A DNA stretch of 64,000 nt from Arthrobacter oryzae. GTDB lineage: Bacteria > Actinomycetota > Actinomycetes > Actinomycetales > Micrococcaceae. Positions 45,534 through 55,265 of this stretch are shown here, piece after piece; positions within the stretch are counted from its first letter, which is position 1, and every line of letters begins with the position of its first letter. Position numbers and translations under genes: made by a program. Under the pieces are notes generated by a model that saw only the letters and a list, made by a program, of their open reading frames with translations, was not told where the DNA came from and ran no database searches. The stretch lies in assembly GCF_030812315.1 (NCBI RefSeq), contig NZ_JAUSSM010000001.1:310001-374000 (forward strand), read 5' to 3'.

Positions 45534-48500
45534 CAGTTACCTTCGACTCTTCGGGCATCCGGGCCGGTCAGCCACCGGCCCGGCAACCAGTCAAGCAACC
45601 CCGCCAGGAACCAGGCCAGCTGGCCGTGGCCCGGCCCGCGGGCACAACCGCAGGCCTGCGGCTCCTGCCTCCCCGGCAGCTCCATAGCGCGGTTCCGGTA
45701 CTGTCACCGGACCAGCAGGCCGCAGTGGACGTGCCGCACGGTTCCGGTCCGGTCCTGGTCCCTGGAGCCCCGGGAACAGGGAAGTCCACGGTGCTCATAG
45801 AGGCAGCCGTCCGCAGGGCCGAGCGCGACGGGGTGGATCCGGAACGGATGCTGGTCCTGGCGCCAAGCCGGCTTGCCGCCGATTCCCTCCGGGATCGCTT
45901 CACCGCCCGGCTCAACAGGAGCCTCAGCACCACTCCGGCCCGCACCTGGGCCTCCTACGCCTTCGACCTGATCCGGCGTGCCAAAGCAGAAGGCATCCTG
46001 CCGCTGCCGCGGCCACCGCGGCTTCTCTCGGGCCCCGAGCAGGACCTCATCATCAAGGAACTGCTCGATGGCCACGCGCTGCCCGGCCTGGAGCTGCCCT
46101 GGCCGGATGATCTGGCGGCCGCGCTGGAAACCCGCGGTTTCCGCCAGGAGGTACGCCAGCTCTTCGACCGGATCATCGAATCCGGCCGGACACCCGATGA
46201 CCTCGTGGCACTGGCGCAGCAGTGCAGCCGCCCGGACTGGGTCGCGGCCGCCGCGCTGTACGCCGAGTACCGCGACGTACTGGACCTGCGGATGCCGGAG
46301 GCTTTCGACCCCGCCGGAATCATCACGGCGGCCCGCCAGATATTCCAGGACGCACCGGAATTCCTGGCCGCCGAGCGGGACCGCCTGCAGCTGATCCTTG
46401 TTGACGACATCCAGGAAGCCAACCCGGCCGTGTTCGAGCTGCTGGCGGATATAGCGGCGGGCAAGGACGTGTACGTAACGTCGTCGCCTGACACGGTGGT
46501 CCAGGGGTTCCGCGGGGCCAGGCCCGACCTCACTGCAGAGTTGCCGCACCTGCTCGCTCCTGCCGGCGCCGCGGACGCCGGCCCGGCGGACCAGGCCGGC
46601 AAGGACACGGTCCTGGAGCGGCCGCTCTGGATGACCCACCGCCACCGTCCCGCCGTTGCCCAGGCGTGGCTGTCCGTTGCCGGACGGATCTCGCAGCGGG
46701 CAGGCGGCCAGTCAGCCCGCCGGCTGGACGGTTCAGGATCAGCTGCCGGGCATCCGGAGCAGTCCACAGCGGCCAGGGACGGCATTGTTGAGGGCCATGT
46801 CCTTCCGTCTCCGGTCCATGAACTGCGGTACGTGGCGCAGCGCATTTTGGATGCGCACGTGAACCACGGACGGGAGCTTGGCGACATCGCCGTGATCGTG
46901 CGGAACGGTGGGCAGCTGAATCAGCTGCAGCGGCACCTGGCCGGCCACGGCATTCCCGTGCGAGTTTCCGTGGCGGAATCGGCCGTCCGGGACGAAGTGG
47001 CAGTCCGGCCCTTGCTGGACGCCTATGCCGTGGCACTGGATCCCGCGGTGCTTACGCCGGAATCCGCAGTCTCGCTCCTGACTTCCCGAATCGGCGGAGC
47101 GACATCCATCGAGTTGCGCCGGCTACGCCAGTCGCTGCGCCGAGAGGAGATTCTCGGCGGCGGAGGCCGCACCAGCGATGCCCTGCTTGTCGAGTCGCTG
47201 CTCGAGCCGGGCGCCCTGGCCACGATGGGCATCGAGGGCCACTCTGCCCGCCGCGTCGCCCGGATGATCCACGCCGGGCGGGTGGCGGCGCGCGAACCCG
47301 GAGGAAACGCGGAAACCGTGCTGTGGGCACTCTGGAACTCCACGGGCCTTGCCGGGCGCTGGACCGAAGCGGCATTAGCCGGCGGAGCGGCAGGAGCCAG
47401 GGCCGACCGCGACTTGGACGCCATGATGGCCCTGTTCCACACCGCGGAACGCTATGTGGACCAGTTGCCGGGTTCAGGGCCTGACCAGTTCCTTGAATAT
47501 CTGCTCAGCCAGGAGTTGCCCATGGACACCCTGGCAGCCCGGGCACAGCTGGAGGACGCCGTGGAACTCATGACGCCCGCCAGTGCTGCCGGACGCGAAT
47601 GGCCCGTTGTCATTGTTGCCGGGCTGCAGGAAGGAGTCTGGCCCAACACCAGGCTCCGCGGGGAGCTCCTCGGCAGCACGCTATTCGCCGACGCCGTGGA
47701 GCACGGCGTGGACCACGCCCTGCAGCTGGGACCCATCAGCCGGTTGCGCGAGATCCGGTACGACGAACTCCGCAGCTTCTCGACGGCTGTCTCCCGGGCC
47801 CGCGAAGTTCTGATCTGCACCGCCGTTTCATCAGAGGACGAACAGCCCTCCTCGTTCCTCGACTACGTTGCGCCGCTGCGTCCCGGGCAGGACCGCCGGA
47901 CCTTCACGCCGGTGGAACGGCCGCTGACGCTTCGCGCGCTCGTCGCCGAACTTCGGCAGTACGCGCAGCTGGACGGGAGGCACGCCGCCGAGTCGGTCGA
48001 GGCAGCCAAGGTGCTTGCCGGCCTTGCCGCTGCCGAACCGTCCGTACCGGGTGCCGATCCTGATTCGTGGTGGGGGCTTGCTCCGCTGTCTTCCGATGAG
48101 CGGATTGTGCCTCCAGGCGGGACGGTGTTCGTCTCGCCGTCCAAAGTGGAAACCGTCCAAAAGTCGCCGCTTGACTGGTTCATCCAGGCGGCCGGCGGGG
48201 AAGCCGCCACCGACTTCGCCAGAAGTCTCGGGACCCTGGTCCATGCCATTGCACAGGACCTGCCGGATGCTTCTGGAGCCGAATATGTGGCAGAGCTGGT
48301 CCGGCGATGGCCGACGCTCGGCATGAAGGACAACTGGGAAGGCAAACTGGATTTCCAGCGCGCCGAAGCCATGGTCCGGAAGCTGGCCCAATACATCCTG
48401 GTCATGCGGAGCGAAGGAAGGAGCCTCGTCGGCGTCGAACGGGACTTCGAAGTGAAACTGCCGGACATTGTCGATGATCCTCAGCCCGGCATCGCGTCGC

Positions 48501-48970
48501 CGGAAGGCGCCGGTGCTGAACCTGCAGTGCGGTTCTCGGTACTGCGCGGACAGGTGGACCGGCTGGAGATCGACGCCGAGGGGCGACTGGTGATCGTTGA
48601 CCTCAAAACGGGCAAACGTCAGCCGTCCAAGGCCGAACTGTCCCGCCACCCGCAGCTGGGCGCCTACCAGGCCGCGGTGCTGGCCGGGGGATTCACTGAG
48701 CCGGGCGCCCCGGCCAGCAGTGTTCAGCCGGGAGGGGCCGTGCTGGCCCAGCTTGGCACCAGCAACAAGAACCCCGGCATCCAGGTCCAGGAGCCACTGG
48801 ACGACTCAGGCAACTGGGCTCTCGGTATGGTGGACGAGGCCGCGCAGCTCATGTCCGGCAGCCATTTCGAGGCGCGCCACGATCCGGCCAAATCAGGCCA
48901 CGGCGGCCACGGCTGCCGGCTGCCCGAAGTCTGTCCCCTTTGTCCGCGAGGAAAGCAGGTAACCGAATGA
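45530..48970 (+). CDS. adnA: AdnA-type UvrD-like helicase/RecB-like nuclease
   Basis: This 1146-residue protein is one half of the AdnAB double-strand-break resection motor. The UvrD-like motor has Walker A GAPGTGKS at 79-86, VDDIQEANP (degenerate Walker B) at about 288-296, and a C-terminal helicase part with FSTAVSRAREVLI. The RecB-like nuclease motif IVDLKTGKRQPS is near 1023 and QLGAYQ near 1042. The first 55 residues are Pro/Ala/Gln rich. Three Cys at the extreme C-terminus (C-x5-C-x2-C, about 1129-1138) may bind metal or a cluster. GTG start overlaps ATL; the stop overlaps adnB. Confidence 0.85.
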   Translation: MTVTFDSSGIRAGQPPARQPVKQPRQEPGQLAVARPAGTTAGLRLLPPRQLHSAVPVLSPDQQAAVDVPHGSGPVLVPGAPGTGKSTVLIEAAVRRAERDGVDPERMLVLAPSRLAADSLRDRFTARLNRSLSTTPARTWASYAFDLIRRAKAEGILPLPRPPRLLSGPEQDLIIKELLDGHALPGLELPWPDDLAAALETRGFRQEVRQLFDRIIESGRTPDDLVALAQQCSRPDWVAAAALYAEYRDVLDLRMPEAFDPAGIITAARQIFQDAPEFLAAERDRLQLILVDDIQEANPAVFELLADIAAGKDVYVTSSPDTVVQGFRGARPDLTAELPHLLAPAGAADAGPADQAGKDTVLERPLWMTHRHRPAVAQAWLSVAGRISQRAGGQSARRLDGSGSAAGHPEQSTAARDGIVEGHVLPSPVHELRYVAQRILDAHVNHGRELGDIAVIVRNGGQLNQLQRHLAGHGIPVRVSVAESAVRDEVAVRPLLDAYAVALDPAVLTPESAVSLLTSRIGGATSIELRRLRQSLRREEILGGGGRTSDALLVESLLEPGALATMGIEGHSARRVARMIHAGRVAAREPGGNAETVLWALWNSTGLAGRWTEAALAGGAAGARADRDLDAMMALFHTAERYVDQLPGSGPDQFLEYLLSQELPMDTLAARAQLEDAVELMTPASAAGREWPVVIVAGLQEGVWPNTRLRGELLGSTLFADAVEHGVDHALQLGPISRLREIRYDELRSFSTAVSRAREVLICTAVSSEDEQPSSFLDYVAPLRPGQDRRTFTPVERPLTLRALVAELRQYAQLDGRHAAESVEAAKVLAGLAAAEPSVPGADPDSWWGLAPLSSDERIVPPGGTVFVSPSKVETVQKSPLDWFIQAAGGEAATDFARSLGTLVHAIAQDLPDASGAEYVAELVRRWPTLGMKDNWEGKLDFQRAEAMVRKLAQYILVMRSEGRSLVGVERDFEVKLPDIVDDPQPGIASPEGAGAEPAVRFSVLRGQVDRLEIDAEGRLVIVDLKTGKRQPSKAELSRHPQLGAYQAAVLAGGFTEPGAPASSVQPGGAVLAQLGTSNKNPGIQVQEPLDDSGNWALGMVDEAAQLMSGSHFEARHDPAKSGHGGHGCRLPEVCPLCPRGKQVTE

Positions 48971-51900
48971 CGACGACCCACGACGTCCCGGCCCCGCGCT
49001 TTTCGCCGGAAGAGCTGACTGCCATGCTCGGCGAACGCAACAGCCCCACCGCCGAGCAGTCAGCCATTATTTCCTCGCCACTTACGCCACGGCTGGTGAT
49101 TGCCGGGGCAGGATCCGGCAAGACCGCCACGATGGCAGACCGGGTTGTGTGGCTTGTTGCCAACGGCTGGGTCCGGCCGGAAGAAGTCCTGGGTGTCACG
49201 TTCACGCGGAAGGCTGCAGGTGAGCTGGCCAGCCGGATCCGGGCCAAGCTGGCCGCCCTTCAACGCATTGCCGCCGAGGACACCGACCACAGGATTTTTC
49301 CGGCAGGCCTGCTCAGCGAGGATGCCTTGGAACCCAAGGTTTCCACCTATCACTCCTACGCCAGTGGCATCGTTTCCGACTACGGGCTCCGGCTTGGTGT
49401 CGAACGCGATGTTGTGCTCCTGGGCGGAGCGCAGGCCTGGCAGCTCGCCAGCGAAGTTGTTGAGGCCTTCGACGGTGAATACGAGCATTTCCGCGCTGCC
49501 AAGTCCACCCTCGTGAAAGCAGTCATCCAGCTGGCGGGCGAGTGCGCTGAACACCTGCGGGATCCCCAGGAGGTGCAGGGCTGGCTGATGGACCGCGTGG
49601 CCGAATTTGAAGCCTTGCCGTACGTGGCCGGGGCCAAAAAGAACCCGACACAGGCCGCCGGCGAACTTGGGGCGATGCTGCGAACCCGGGCCAGCGTCGC
49701 TGAAATGGTGGGCAGGTACGCAGAAGCGAAGCGGGTCCGTGGCGCATTGGACTTCGGCGATCTCGTGGCCCTCGCCGCACGGGTTGCCAGCGAGATTCCG
49801 TTGGCCGCCGAAGTGGAACGCCAGCGATTCAAAGTGGTTCTTCTGGACGAATTCCAGGACACCTCGCATGCCCAGCTCGTGCTGTTCTCCAGGCTCTTCA
49901 GCGGCGGCCATGCCGTGACGGCCGTGGGCGACCCCAACCAGTCCATCTACGGTTTCCGCGGTGCCTCAGCCGGCCAGCTCTTCCATTTTGTCCGGGAATT
50001 CCCGGTCCTCGTTGGCGCACAAGGGAATATGGCCGGCGCATCGGATACCGGTCCGGCCGGAACCGGGCACGGTGAAGAGCCGTCCAGCGGCTCGTTCGCG
50101 GTGGCGCCCACGTCGTACCTGACAACTGCCTGGCGCAACGGGCGCAACATCCTGGCCGCGGCCAACGTCATCTCCGCGCCGCTGAGCGCCGCTGCCGCCC
50201 GGACCGGTCCGGCGGGGGAGCGGGAGTCCGGAGAGTCCGTCGAGGTCCCGCCGCTGCAGCCCAGCCCCGCGGCGGCTCAGGGGAAGGTCGTCATAGGGCG
50301 CTTCGCGACGGACGAGGACGAAGCCAAGGCCATCGCGGCCGACGTTCTGCGTTATCGCGTCACGGACTTCGAAGACACCGCCGGAGAGGACCGGATTCCT
50401 CCGGCCATGGCAGTCCTCTGCCGCCGGCGTGCCCAGATGGAATGCGTCCGGCGTGAGTTCGAAGTGCGCGGGATCCCGTACGAGATCGTGGGCCTTGGCG
50501 GACTCCTGGACACCCCGGAGATCGTGGATCTCGTCGCTACACTGCGGGTCCTCGCGGATCCGGGACGTTCGGACTCCCTCATGCGGCTTCTGGCCGGGGC
50601 GCGCTGGCGGATAGGTCCTTCCGACCTTATGGCCTTCCGGGACTGGTCTTCGTTCCTCGCGCGGCGCCGCGGGCGTCCGGAGACAGGCGCCGATGAGGTC
50701 GACGAGGCCGAATCAGCCGTGATCGAGAGCGACATCACCGATTCGCCGAGCCTCGTGGAGGCACTGGACTGGCTGCCGCGCGAAGGCTGGACGTCGGCCC
50801 ACGGCCGGACGTTGAGCACGGAGGCGCTGAACCGGCTGCATGTCCTCTCCTCCGAACTCCGGCAGCTCCGGGGTTTCATGGGTGATGACCTCACCACCCT
50901 TCTGGGCGAAGTGGAGCGGGCCATGCTCCTTGACATCGAGGTGGCAGCCCGCCCCGGAATCAGCATCCACCAGGCCCGGAGGAACCTGGATGCATTCCAG
51001 GACGCCGCGGCAGGGTTCCTTCACACCTCCCACCGCGTTGACGTCCTGGCTTTCCTGGCCTGGCTCGAAGCCGCGGCGACGGAGGAGGGCGGACTCGACG
51101 TTGCCGCCCCGGACGTCAATCATGAAGCCGTCCAGCTGCTGACCGTGCACGCGTCAAAGGGCCTGGAGTGGGACGTTGTGTTCGTTCCGGGGCTGAACGC
51201 CGGAGCATTTCCCAGCAGCCGGGATTCGCGCTGGAGCAGCGGGAGCGCCGCCTTGCCCTGGCCGCTGCGCGGGGACCGCGCGGATCTGCCGCAGTGGGAC
51301 CTGGACCAGCCGGACCAAAAGGGCTGGCTGGATGCGGAGAAGGACTTCAAAGCCGACGTCCAGGCGCACGGCGAGGCCGAGGAGCGCCGGCTCGCATACG
51401 TGGCCTACACCCGCGCGAAGTTCGTGCTGTGGGTTTCCAGTGCGGCCTGGGTCGGATCCCGCGCCGGAATGGCGGACATGTCGCCGTTCCTGTCGGAACT
51501 GGCGCCCCTCGCCGGGGTCCAACACCCCGGCGCCGACGCAACTGGCACCGACGCAACTGGCGCCGACGCAACTGGCGCCGGGGAAACCCTGCCCGCCGAA
51601 GGGCTGGCGGAAGAACCGCAGGAGCTCGCCGCCGTCGTGCACGCTGCATCGGTGGAGGAGGCATCGCTGCCGGCCGAAAGCCCATTGACCCAGGACCTCG
51701 AACTGGCGCTATGGCCGTATGACCCGTTGGAAGGACCTGCTGATCCGCGCACCGGCGCAAGACTCAGGCTGGTCCCGGGCCGGCGGGCAGCGATGGAACT
51801 GGCCGCCGCGCGGGTGCGCGGAACCATGGCCGCGGGCTCCGCAGGGAACGCCGAAGCCGAGGCTGCGGCCGCGGCGCAGGAAGCCCGGCAGCTCCGTAGC

Positions 51901-52629
51901 GTCGCCGCCAATTGGGCGCACGAAGCAGCGCTGTTGCTGGAACGCCGCTTCCGGCGGGCCACCGTGCAGGACGTCCACCTGCCCGGCCACATTTCCGCGT
52001 CAACCTTTGTGGACCTCGGTGACGATCCCGGATCCGTGCTGGCGCGGCTTCGCCGGCCGGTCCCCAGGGAGCCGGGGATGTCAGCGCGCAAAGGCACGGC
52101 ATTCCATGCCTGGGTTGAGGAATACTTCGGCGCGGCAGGCATGCTGGAGCTGGACGAGGCACCTGGTTCGGACAGCCACATTGACGAGGCCTACGGGCTG
52201 GACTCGATGGTGGAAACCTTCCGGAACTCGGAGTGGGCGCACCGCGCGCCCGCCCATGTCGAGGTTCCAGTGGAGACGCGCATCGGCGACGTGGTGGTGC
52301 GCGGCCGGATCGATGCCGTGTTCCGGGACGCCGATGGCGGCTGGGACCTGGTGGACTGGAAGACAGGCCGCCGCCCCGCAGCGGGACAGCTGAAGGTGAA
52401 GGCTGTCCAGCTGGCGGTCTACCGGCTTGCCTGGGCCCGGCTGAAGGGAGTCCCGCTTGACAGTGTCCGGGCGGCGTTCTACTACGTGGGTGAAGACCAG
52501 GTGGTCCGCCCCCACGACCTTGGCACGGCCGAGCAGCTGGAAGACATCGTTACAGCGGCCCTCGCGGGAACCACCGGGATGGCCAAGGTGCCCGCTTCGG
52601 CTAGTGGGACTTTGCGTCCACAATCTTGA
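48967..52629 (+). CDS. adnB: AdnB-type UvrD-like helicase/RecB-like nuclease
   Basis: This 1220-residue partner of AdnA carries the complete motor: Walker A AGAGSGKT (46-53), LLDEFQDTSHAQ (about 291-302), GDPNQSIYGFRGA, TVHASKGLEWDVVFVPG and AYVAYTRAKFVL. The nuclease motifs are GRIDAVFRD (about 1112), DWKTGRRP (about 1131) and QLAVYRLAW. The ATG at 48967 overlaps the adnA stop; a frame open to 48940 lies inside adnA. A linker around residues 855-870 has a triplicated 15-bp repeat. The two proteins should unwind and cut DNA ends during break repair. The 3' end overlaps the convergent kinase gene by 29 bases. Confidence 0.87.
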   Translation: MTTTHDVPAPRFSPEELTAMLGERNSPTAEQSAIISSPLTPRLVIAGAGSGKTATMADRVVWLVANGWVRPEEVLGVTFTRKAAGELASRIRAKLAALQRIAAEDTDHRIFPAGLLSEDALEPKVSTYHSYASGIVSDYGLRLGVERDVVLLGGAQAWQLASEVVEAFDGEYEHFRAAKSTLVKAVIQLAGECAEHLRDPQEVQGWLMDRVAEFEALPYVAGAKKNPTQAAGELGAMLRTRASVAEMVGRYAEAKRVRGALDFGDLVALAARVASEIPLAAEVERQRFKVVLLDEFQDTSHAQLVLFSRLFSGGHAVTAVGDPNQSIYGFRGASAGQLFHFVREFPVLVGAQGNMAGASDTGPAGTGHGEEPSSGSFAVAPTSYLTTAWRNGRNILAAANVISAPLSAAAARTGPAGERESGESVEVPPLQPSPAAAQGKVVIGRFATDEDEAKAIAADVLRYRVTDFEDTAGEDRIPPAMAVLCRRRAQMECVRREFEVRGIPYEIVGLGGLLDTPEIVDLVATLRVLADPGRSDSLMRLLAGARWRIGPSDLMAFRDWSSFLARRRGRPETGADEVDEAESAVIESDITDSPSLVEALDWLPREGWTSAHGRTLSTEALNRLHVLSSELRQLRGFMGDDLTTLLGEVERAMLLDIEVAARPGISIHQARRNLDAFQDAAAGFLHTSHRVDVLAFLAWLEAAATEEGGLDVAAPDVNHEAVQLLTVHASKGLEWDVVFVPGLNAGAFPSSRDSRWSSGSAALPWPLRGDRADLPQWDLDQPDQKGWLDAEKDFKADVQAHGEAEERRLAYVAYTRAKFVLWVSSAAWVGSRAGMADMSPFLSELAPLAGVQHPGADATGTDATGADATGAGETLPAEGLAEEPQELAAVVHAASVEEASLPAESPLTQDLELALWPYDPLEGPADPRTGARLRLVPGRRAAMELAAARVRGTMAAGSAGNAEAEAAAAAQEARQLRSVAANWAHEAALLLERRFRRATVQDVHLPGHISASTFVDLGDDPGSVLARLRRPVPREPGMSARKGTAFHAWVEEYFGAAGMLELDEAPGSDSHIDEAYGLDSMVETFRNSEWAHRAPAHVEVPVETRIGDVVVRGRIDAVFRDADGGWDLVDWKTGRRPAAGQLKVKAVQLAVYRLAWARLKGVPLDSVRAAFYYVGEDQVVRPHDLGTAEQLEDIVTAALAGTTGMAKVPASASGTLRPQS
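51531..51575 (+). repeat. Triplicated 15-bp minisatellite in adnB
   Basis: Three head-to-tail 15-base units of CGCCGACGCAACTGG (the middle one with one base change) encode repeated Asp-Ala-Thr-Gly units in a linker between motor and nuclease domains. In-frame copy changes would not break the gene. Confidence 0.8.
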
Positions 52630-53941
52630 GGGCTGCGGTGGACGTGTCATCCGCTGAAAGCGTGGCCGGGGGAGTGGCCTGTTGCCCGTCGGCCGCCCGG
52701 CCCGCTCCGCTGTTCCCGTCCGTCTCGGGGGATGCATCGTTGCCGCCGGACGTACCGGCCGGGCCGGCATGGCCAGCGTGGCCGGGGGTTGCTGTGTCGC
52801 GGCCCGGCGTGGCCGGTGCTGCCGGTGCGGCGTCGGCCGGGATCGGTGTCACATGCACCGAAGGCATGGCATCCGCCGACGGGGCGCCCGACAACCCCGA
52901 AATCTGCTCTGCGGCCAGCGCGGCAGAGGGCACGCCGGCGGCACCGGCCGGTTTATCCTGCGGCACCGGTTCGACATGTACGGCCGGGACGGCTTGCGGC
53001 AAAGGTTCCACGCTGATGGGCTGTCCGCCGTGCTCGGTGATGTCTTCCGCCAGGGAAGCCAGCATTTCTTCAGCTTCGGCGATCATTGCCTGGTCCCCGG
53101 CAGCCAGGCCCTTCACCAGGTACTGGGCCAGCGCAAATTCGGCGGAGAGCGCTGCACGGCGCAGCAAATGGGCGTCCGGTGCGTCCCTGCGGCTCGACGT
53201 GTAGTGGCGGAGTACGGAATCGACGAAGCTCTGTTCGTTGGAGGCGACCAGCCAGGCCATGTCGTCGGCCGGGTCCCCGATGCGCAGATCGGTCCACCCG
53301 GTCACCGCTGTCACGCGGTCGCCGTCCACCAGGAGGTTGTCCTCGTGCAGGTCGCCGTGGACCACGCAGGGATTGAAGCGCCACAGCGAGACGTCCTCGA
53401 GGGCATGTTCCCATCGGCGCAGCAGCACGGGAGGGATCTTCCCGGTGGTGGCAGCCTGATCGAGCTCGTTGAGCCTCCGCTGCCGGAACTCGTTGGGGGT
53501 GTAGCTGGGGAGGTCGGCATTGCTGACGAGGGACTGGGGGAGGTCGTGAATGGCAGCCAGCGCCGCGCCCACTTCCTTCGCGAGTCCTTCCGAACCGGCC
53601 GTCAGCTCCTCGACGCTGCGCGTGGTGCCCGCCAGGTGCGAGTACACGAATGTACTGAGCGCACCCTGCCGTACCGTGCCTGCCACCGTGGGCATGAGGA
53701 AGGGCAGCTCGGCCCTGACTCCAGGTGCAAAGGCCCGGAGGACCATGAACTCCGTTTCCAGGCGGGCGCTTGCCTCGGCGTGGCGGGGCGAACGGACCCG
53801 CCACTGCTTCCCCTCGGAGTCCAGGAGAAGTGCCGAATCGAAGTCCGCCGGATCGTCGGGAGCGGAGCTCACGGCGGTGGGCGTCAGTCCGGGGACTGCC
53901 GCAGTTGCTACAGCTGCCAGTTCGATCGGTTTTCTTCTCAC
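52601..53941 (-). CDS. APH-fold kinase-like protein with disordered tail
   Basis: This 446-residue protein has an aminoglycoside/macrolide phosphotransferase fold (about residues 20-300). The Brenner motif is VVHGDLHEDNLLVDGD. The following metal-site segment is VTGWTDLRIGDPADDMAWL, where the first Asp of the usual IDW pattern is Gly, so catalysis may be altered. The C-terminal 145 residues are Pro/Ala/Gly rich with repeats like VHVEPVPQ and VHVTPIP. Start is GTG at 53941 with a leaderless promoter. A role in antibiotic resistance should not be assumed. It overlaps adnB tail-to-tail by 29 bases. Confidence 0.72.
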   Translation of the reverse strand: MRRKPIELAAVATAAVPGLTPTAVSSAPDDPADFDSALLLDSEGKQWRVRSPRHAEASARLETEFMVLRAFAPGVRAELPFLMPTVAGTVRQGALSTFVYSHLAGTTRSVEELTAGSEGLAKEVGAALAAIHDLPQSLVSNADLPSYTPNEFRQRRLNELDQAATTGKIPPVLLRRWEHALEDVSLWRFNPCVVHGDLHEDNLLVDGDRVTAVTGWTDLRIGDPADDMAWLVASNEQSFVDSVLRHYTSSRRDAPDAHLLRRAALSAEFALAQYLVKGLAAGDQAMIAEAEEMLASLAEDITEHGGQPISVEPLPQAVPAVHVEPVPQDKPAGAAGVPSAALAAEQISGLSGAPSADAMPSVHVTPIPADAAPAAPATPGRDTATPGHAGHAGPAGTSGGNDASPETDGNSGAGRAADGQQATPPATLSADDTSTAALKIVDAKSH

Positions 53942-53947
53942 GCATCC

Positions 53948-53953
53948 ACGGTA
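53948..53953 (-). promoter_or_regulatory. -10 box of the APH-like gene, leaderless geometry
   Basis: Minus-strand TACCGT ends 6 bases before the GTG at 53941. Confidence 0.45.
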
Positions 53954-54105
53954 GATTGACTGGCGCCTAAGACGGCGATGTACTGCGGCGAGTCTCCATA
54001 TCAGGACGATTTAGCTTGCAATTTCCCTTGCCACACACGATCAAAACCACCCTCGCGGGGCGTCGGCGGCCGCCGGAGCAAATGTCAATTGTCTGTCGGA
54101 GTCAG

Positions 54106-54111
54106 TACGGT
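54106..54111 (+). promoter_or_regulatory. -10 box of nudC, leaderless geometry
   Basis: TACGGT ends 6 bases before the ATG at 54118; a four-of-six -35 (ATGTCA, 54082-54087) lies 18 bases upstream. Confidence 0.5.
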
Positions 54112-54117
54112 GGGTAC

Positions 54118-55209
54118 ATGAGTCTTGCGGAGTCCCCGGCAGCCCAAAATAAGGCAGAACAAAATAAGGCAGCCGAGAGTGCGGCTCCGGGCAGTGTGGC
54201 CCCGTTGAAGCGGCTCCCGGCAAACCACCTGATGGACACCGTCCTTCCGGTCCGTCCCGCGCTGATAGACCGTGGATCCGGCGCCAGGATGAAGCCGGGC
54301 ATGGTCGATTCCGTTGTCAGCTCCGGACGGGCGCTGGCCATGGTCCTCTCGCACCGGCAGGCCTTGGTCCGCGGCGACAGCCTGCTGCTGACGGAAGCCG
54401 CCGGCCTCGCGGAGAGCCTCGCCGAGGCCGGGTCGCCGCCGGCAATGATCATCTACCTCGGTTCCGCTCTGGGCAGCTCGGACATCGGAGAAGGTACGGA
54501 CATCGTCCTATTCGTCCTCGAGGAACCTTTTGAGGTCCGGGCGGAGCAGTTTGAACGCGGCATTGCCGGCATCCCTGCCGATGCTGTGTGGACGGGATTC
54601 CGCGACGTTGCGGCGCGCCTGAACGCCACCGATACCGCCCTCTTCGTCGAAGCCAGCGCGATCGCCAACTGGCATGCCACGCATGTGCATTGTCCGCGGT
54701 GCGGTGCGGCGACGCTCGTTGAGGCGGGCGGATGGGTCCGCCGGTGTCCGGCGGACAATTCCGAACATTACCCCCGGACCGACCCCGCCATCATCGTGAC
54801 GGTGGTGGGACCTGATGACCGGCTGCTGCTGGGCGGCGGCGGTGCAATCGACGCGAAGAACTACTCCACGCTGGCCGGCTTCGTGGAGCCGGGCGAGTCC
54901 CTCGAGCAGGCCGTCGTCCGCGAGATCCAGGAGGAAGTGGGAGTCCGGATTACCGCAACCCAGTACCTGGGTTCGCAGTCATGGCCGTTTCCGGCCTCCC
55001 TGATGCTGGGGTTCACGGCGAGGACACCCGATACCGAGGCAACGCCCGACGGTGTGGAGGTCACCCGGGCGCGATGGTTCAGCCGCGCGGAACTCCAGGA
55101 CGCCGTGCTGAGCGGGGAGATCGTCATCTCGAGCAGGCTGTCCATCGCCCGTTCCCTGATTGAGCACTGGTTCGGCGGCGTCATCCAGGACCGTCCCGCC
55201 GACGAATGA
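54118..55209 (+). CDS. nudC: NAD(+) diphosphatase / NAD-cap hydrolase
   Basis: This 363-residue Nudix hydrolase cleaves NADH and NAD caps on RNA. The Nudix box is GFVEPGESLEQAVVREIQEEVGV, matching GX5EX7REUXEEXGU. The zinc ribbon has C192, C195 and C210, with the fourth ligand possibly His216 (SEHYPR). The NADH-specific motif reads SQSWPFPAS instead of the usual SQPWPFPxS. The frame is open 34 codons upstream, but promoter geometry and homology support ATG 54118. uvrD2 follows 56 bases later, an order I recall from mycobacteria. Confidence 0.88.
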   Translation: MSLAESPAAQNKAEQNKAAESAAPGSVAPLKRLPANHLMDTVLPVRPALIDRGSGARMKPGMVDSVVSSGRALAMVLSHRQALVRGDSLLLTEAAGLAESLAEAGSPPAMIIYLGSALGSSDIGEGTDIVLFVLEEPFEVRAEQFERGIAGIPADAVWTGFRDVAARLNATDTALFVEASAIANWHATHVHCPRCGAATLVEAGGWVRRCPADNSEHYPRTDPAIIVTVVGPDDRLLLGGGGAIDAKNYSTLAGFVEPGESLEQAVVREIQEEVGVRITATQYLGSQSWPFPASLMLGFTARTPDTEATPDGVEVTRARWFSRAELQDAVLSGEIVISSRLSIARSLIEHWFGGVIQDRPADE

Positions 55210-55265
55210 CTTGCCCGCACACAGCGGATTCCACCACCTAAAACCATCGATCGACTGAGCAGCAA

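Noticed and set aside
52601..53941. Aminoglycoside or macrolide resistance gene
   Set aside because: Only the general kinase fold is shared; the metal motif differs and the neighbourhood is DNA repair.
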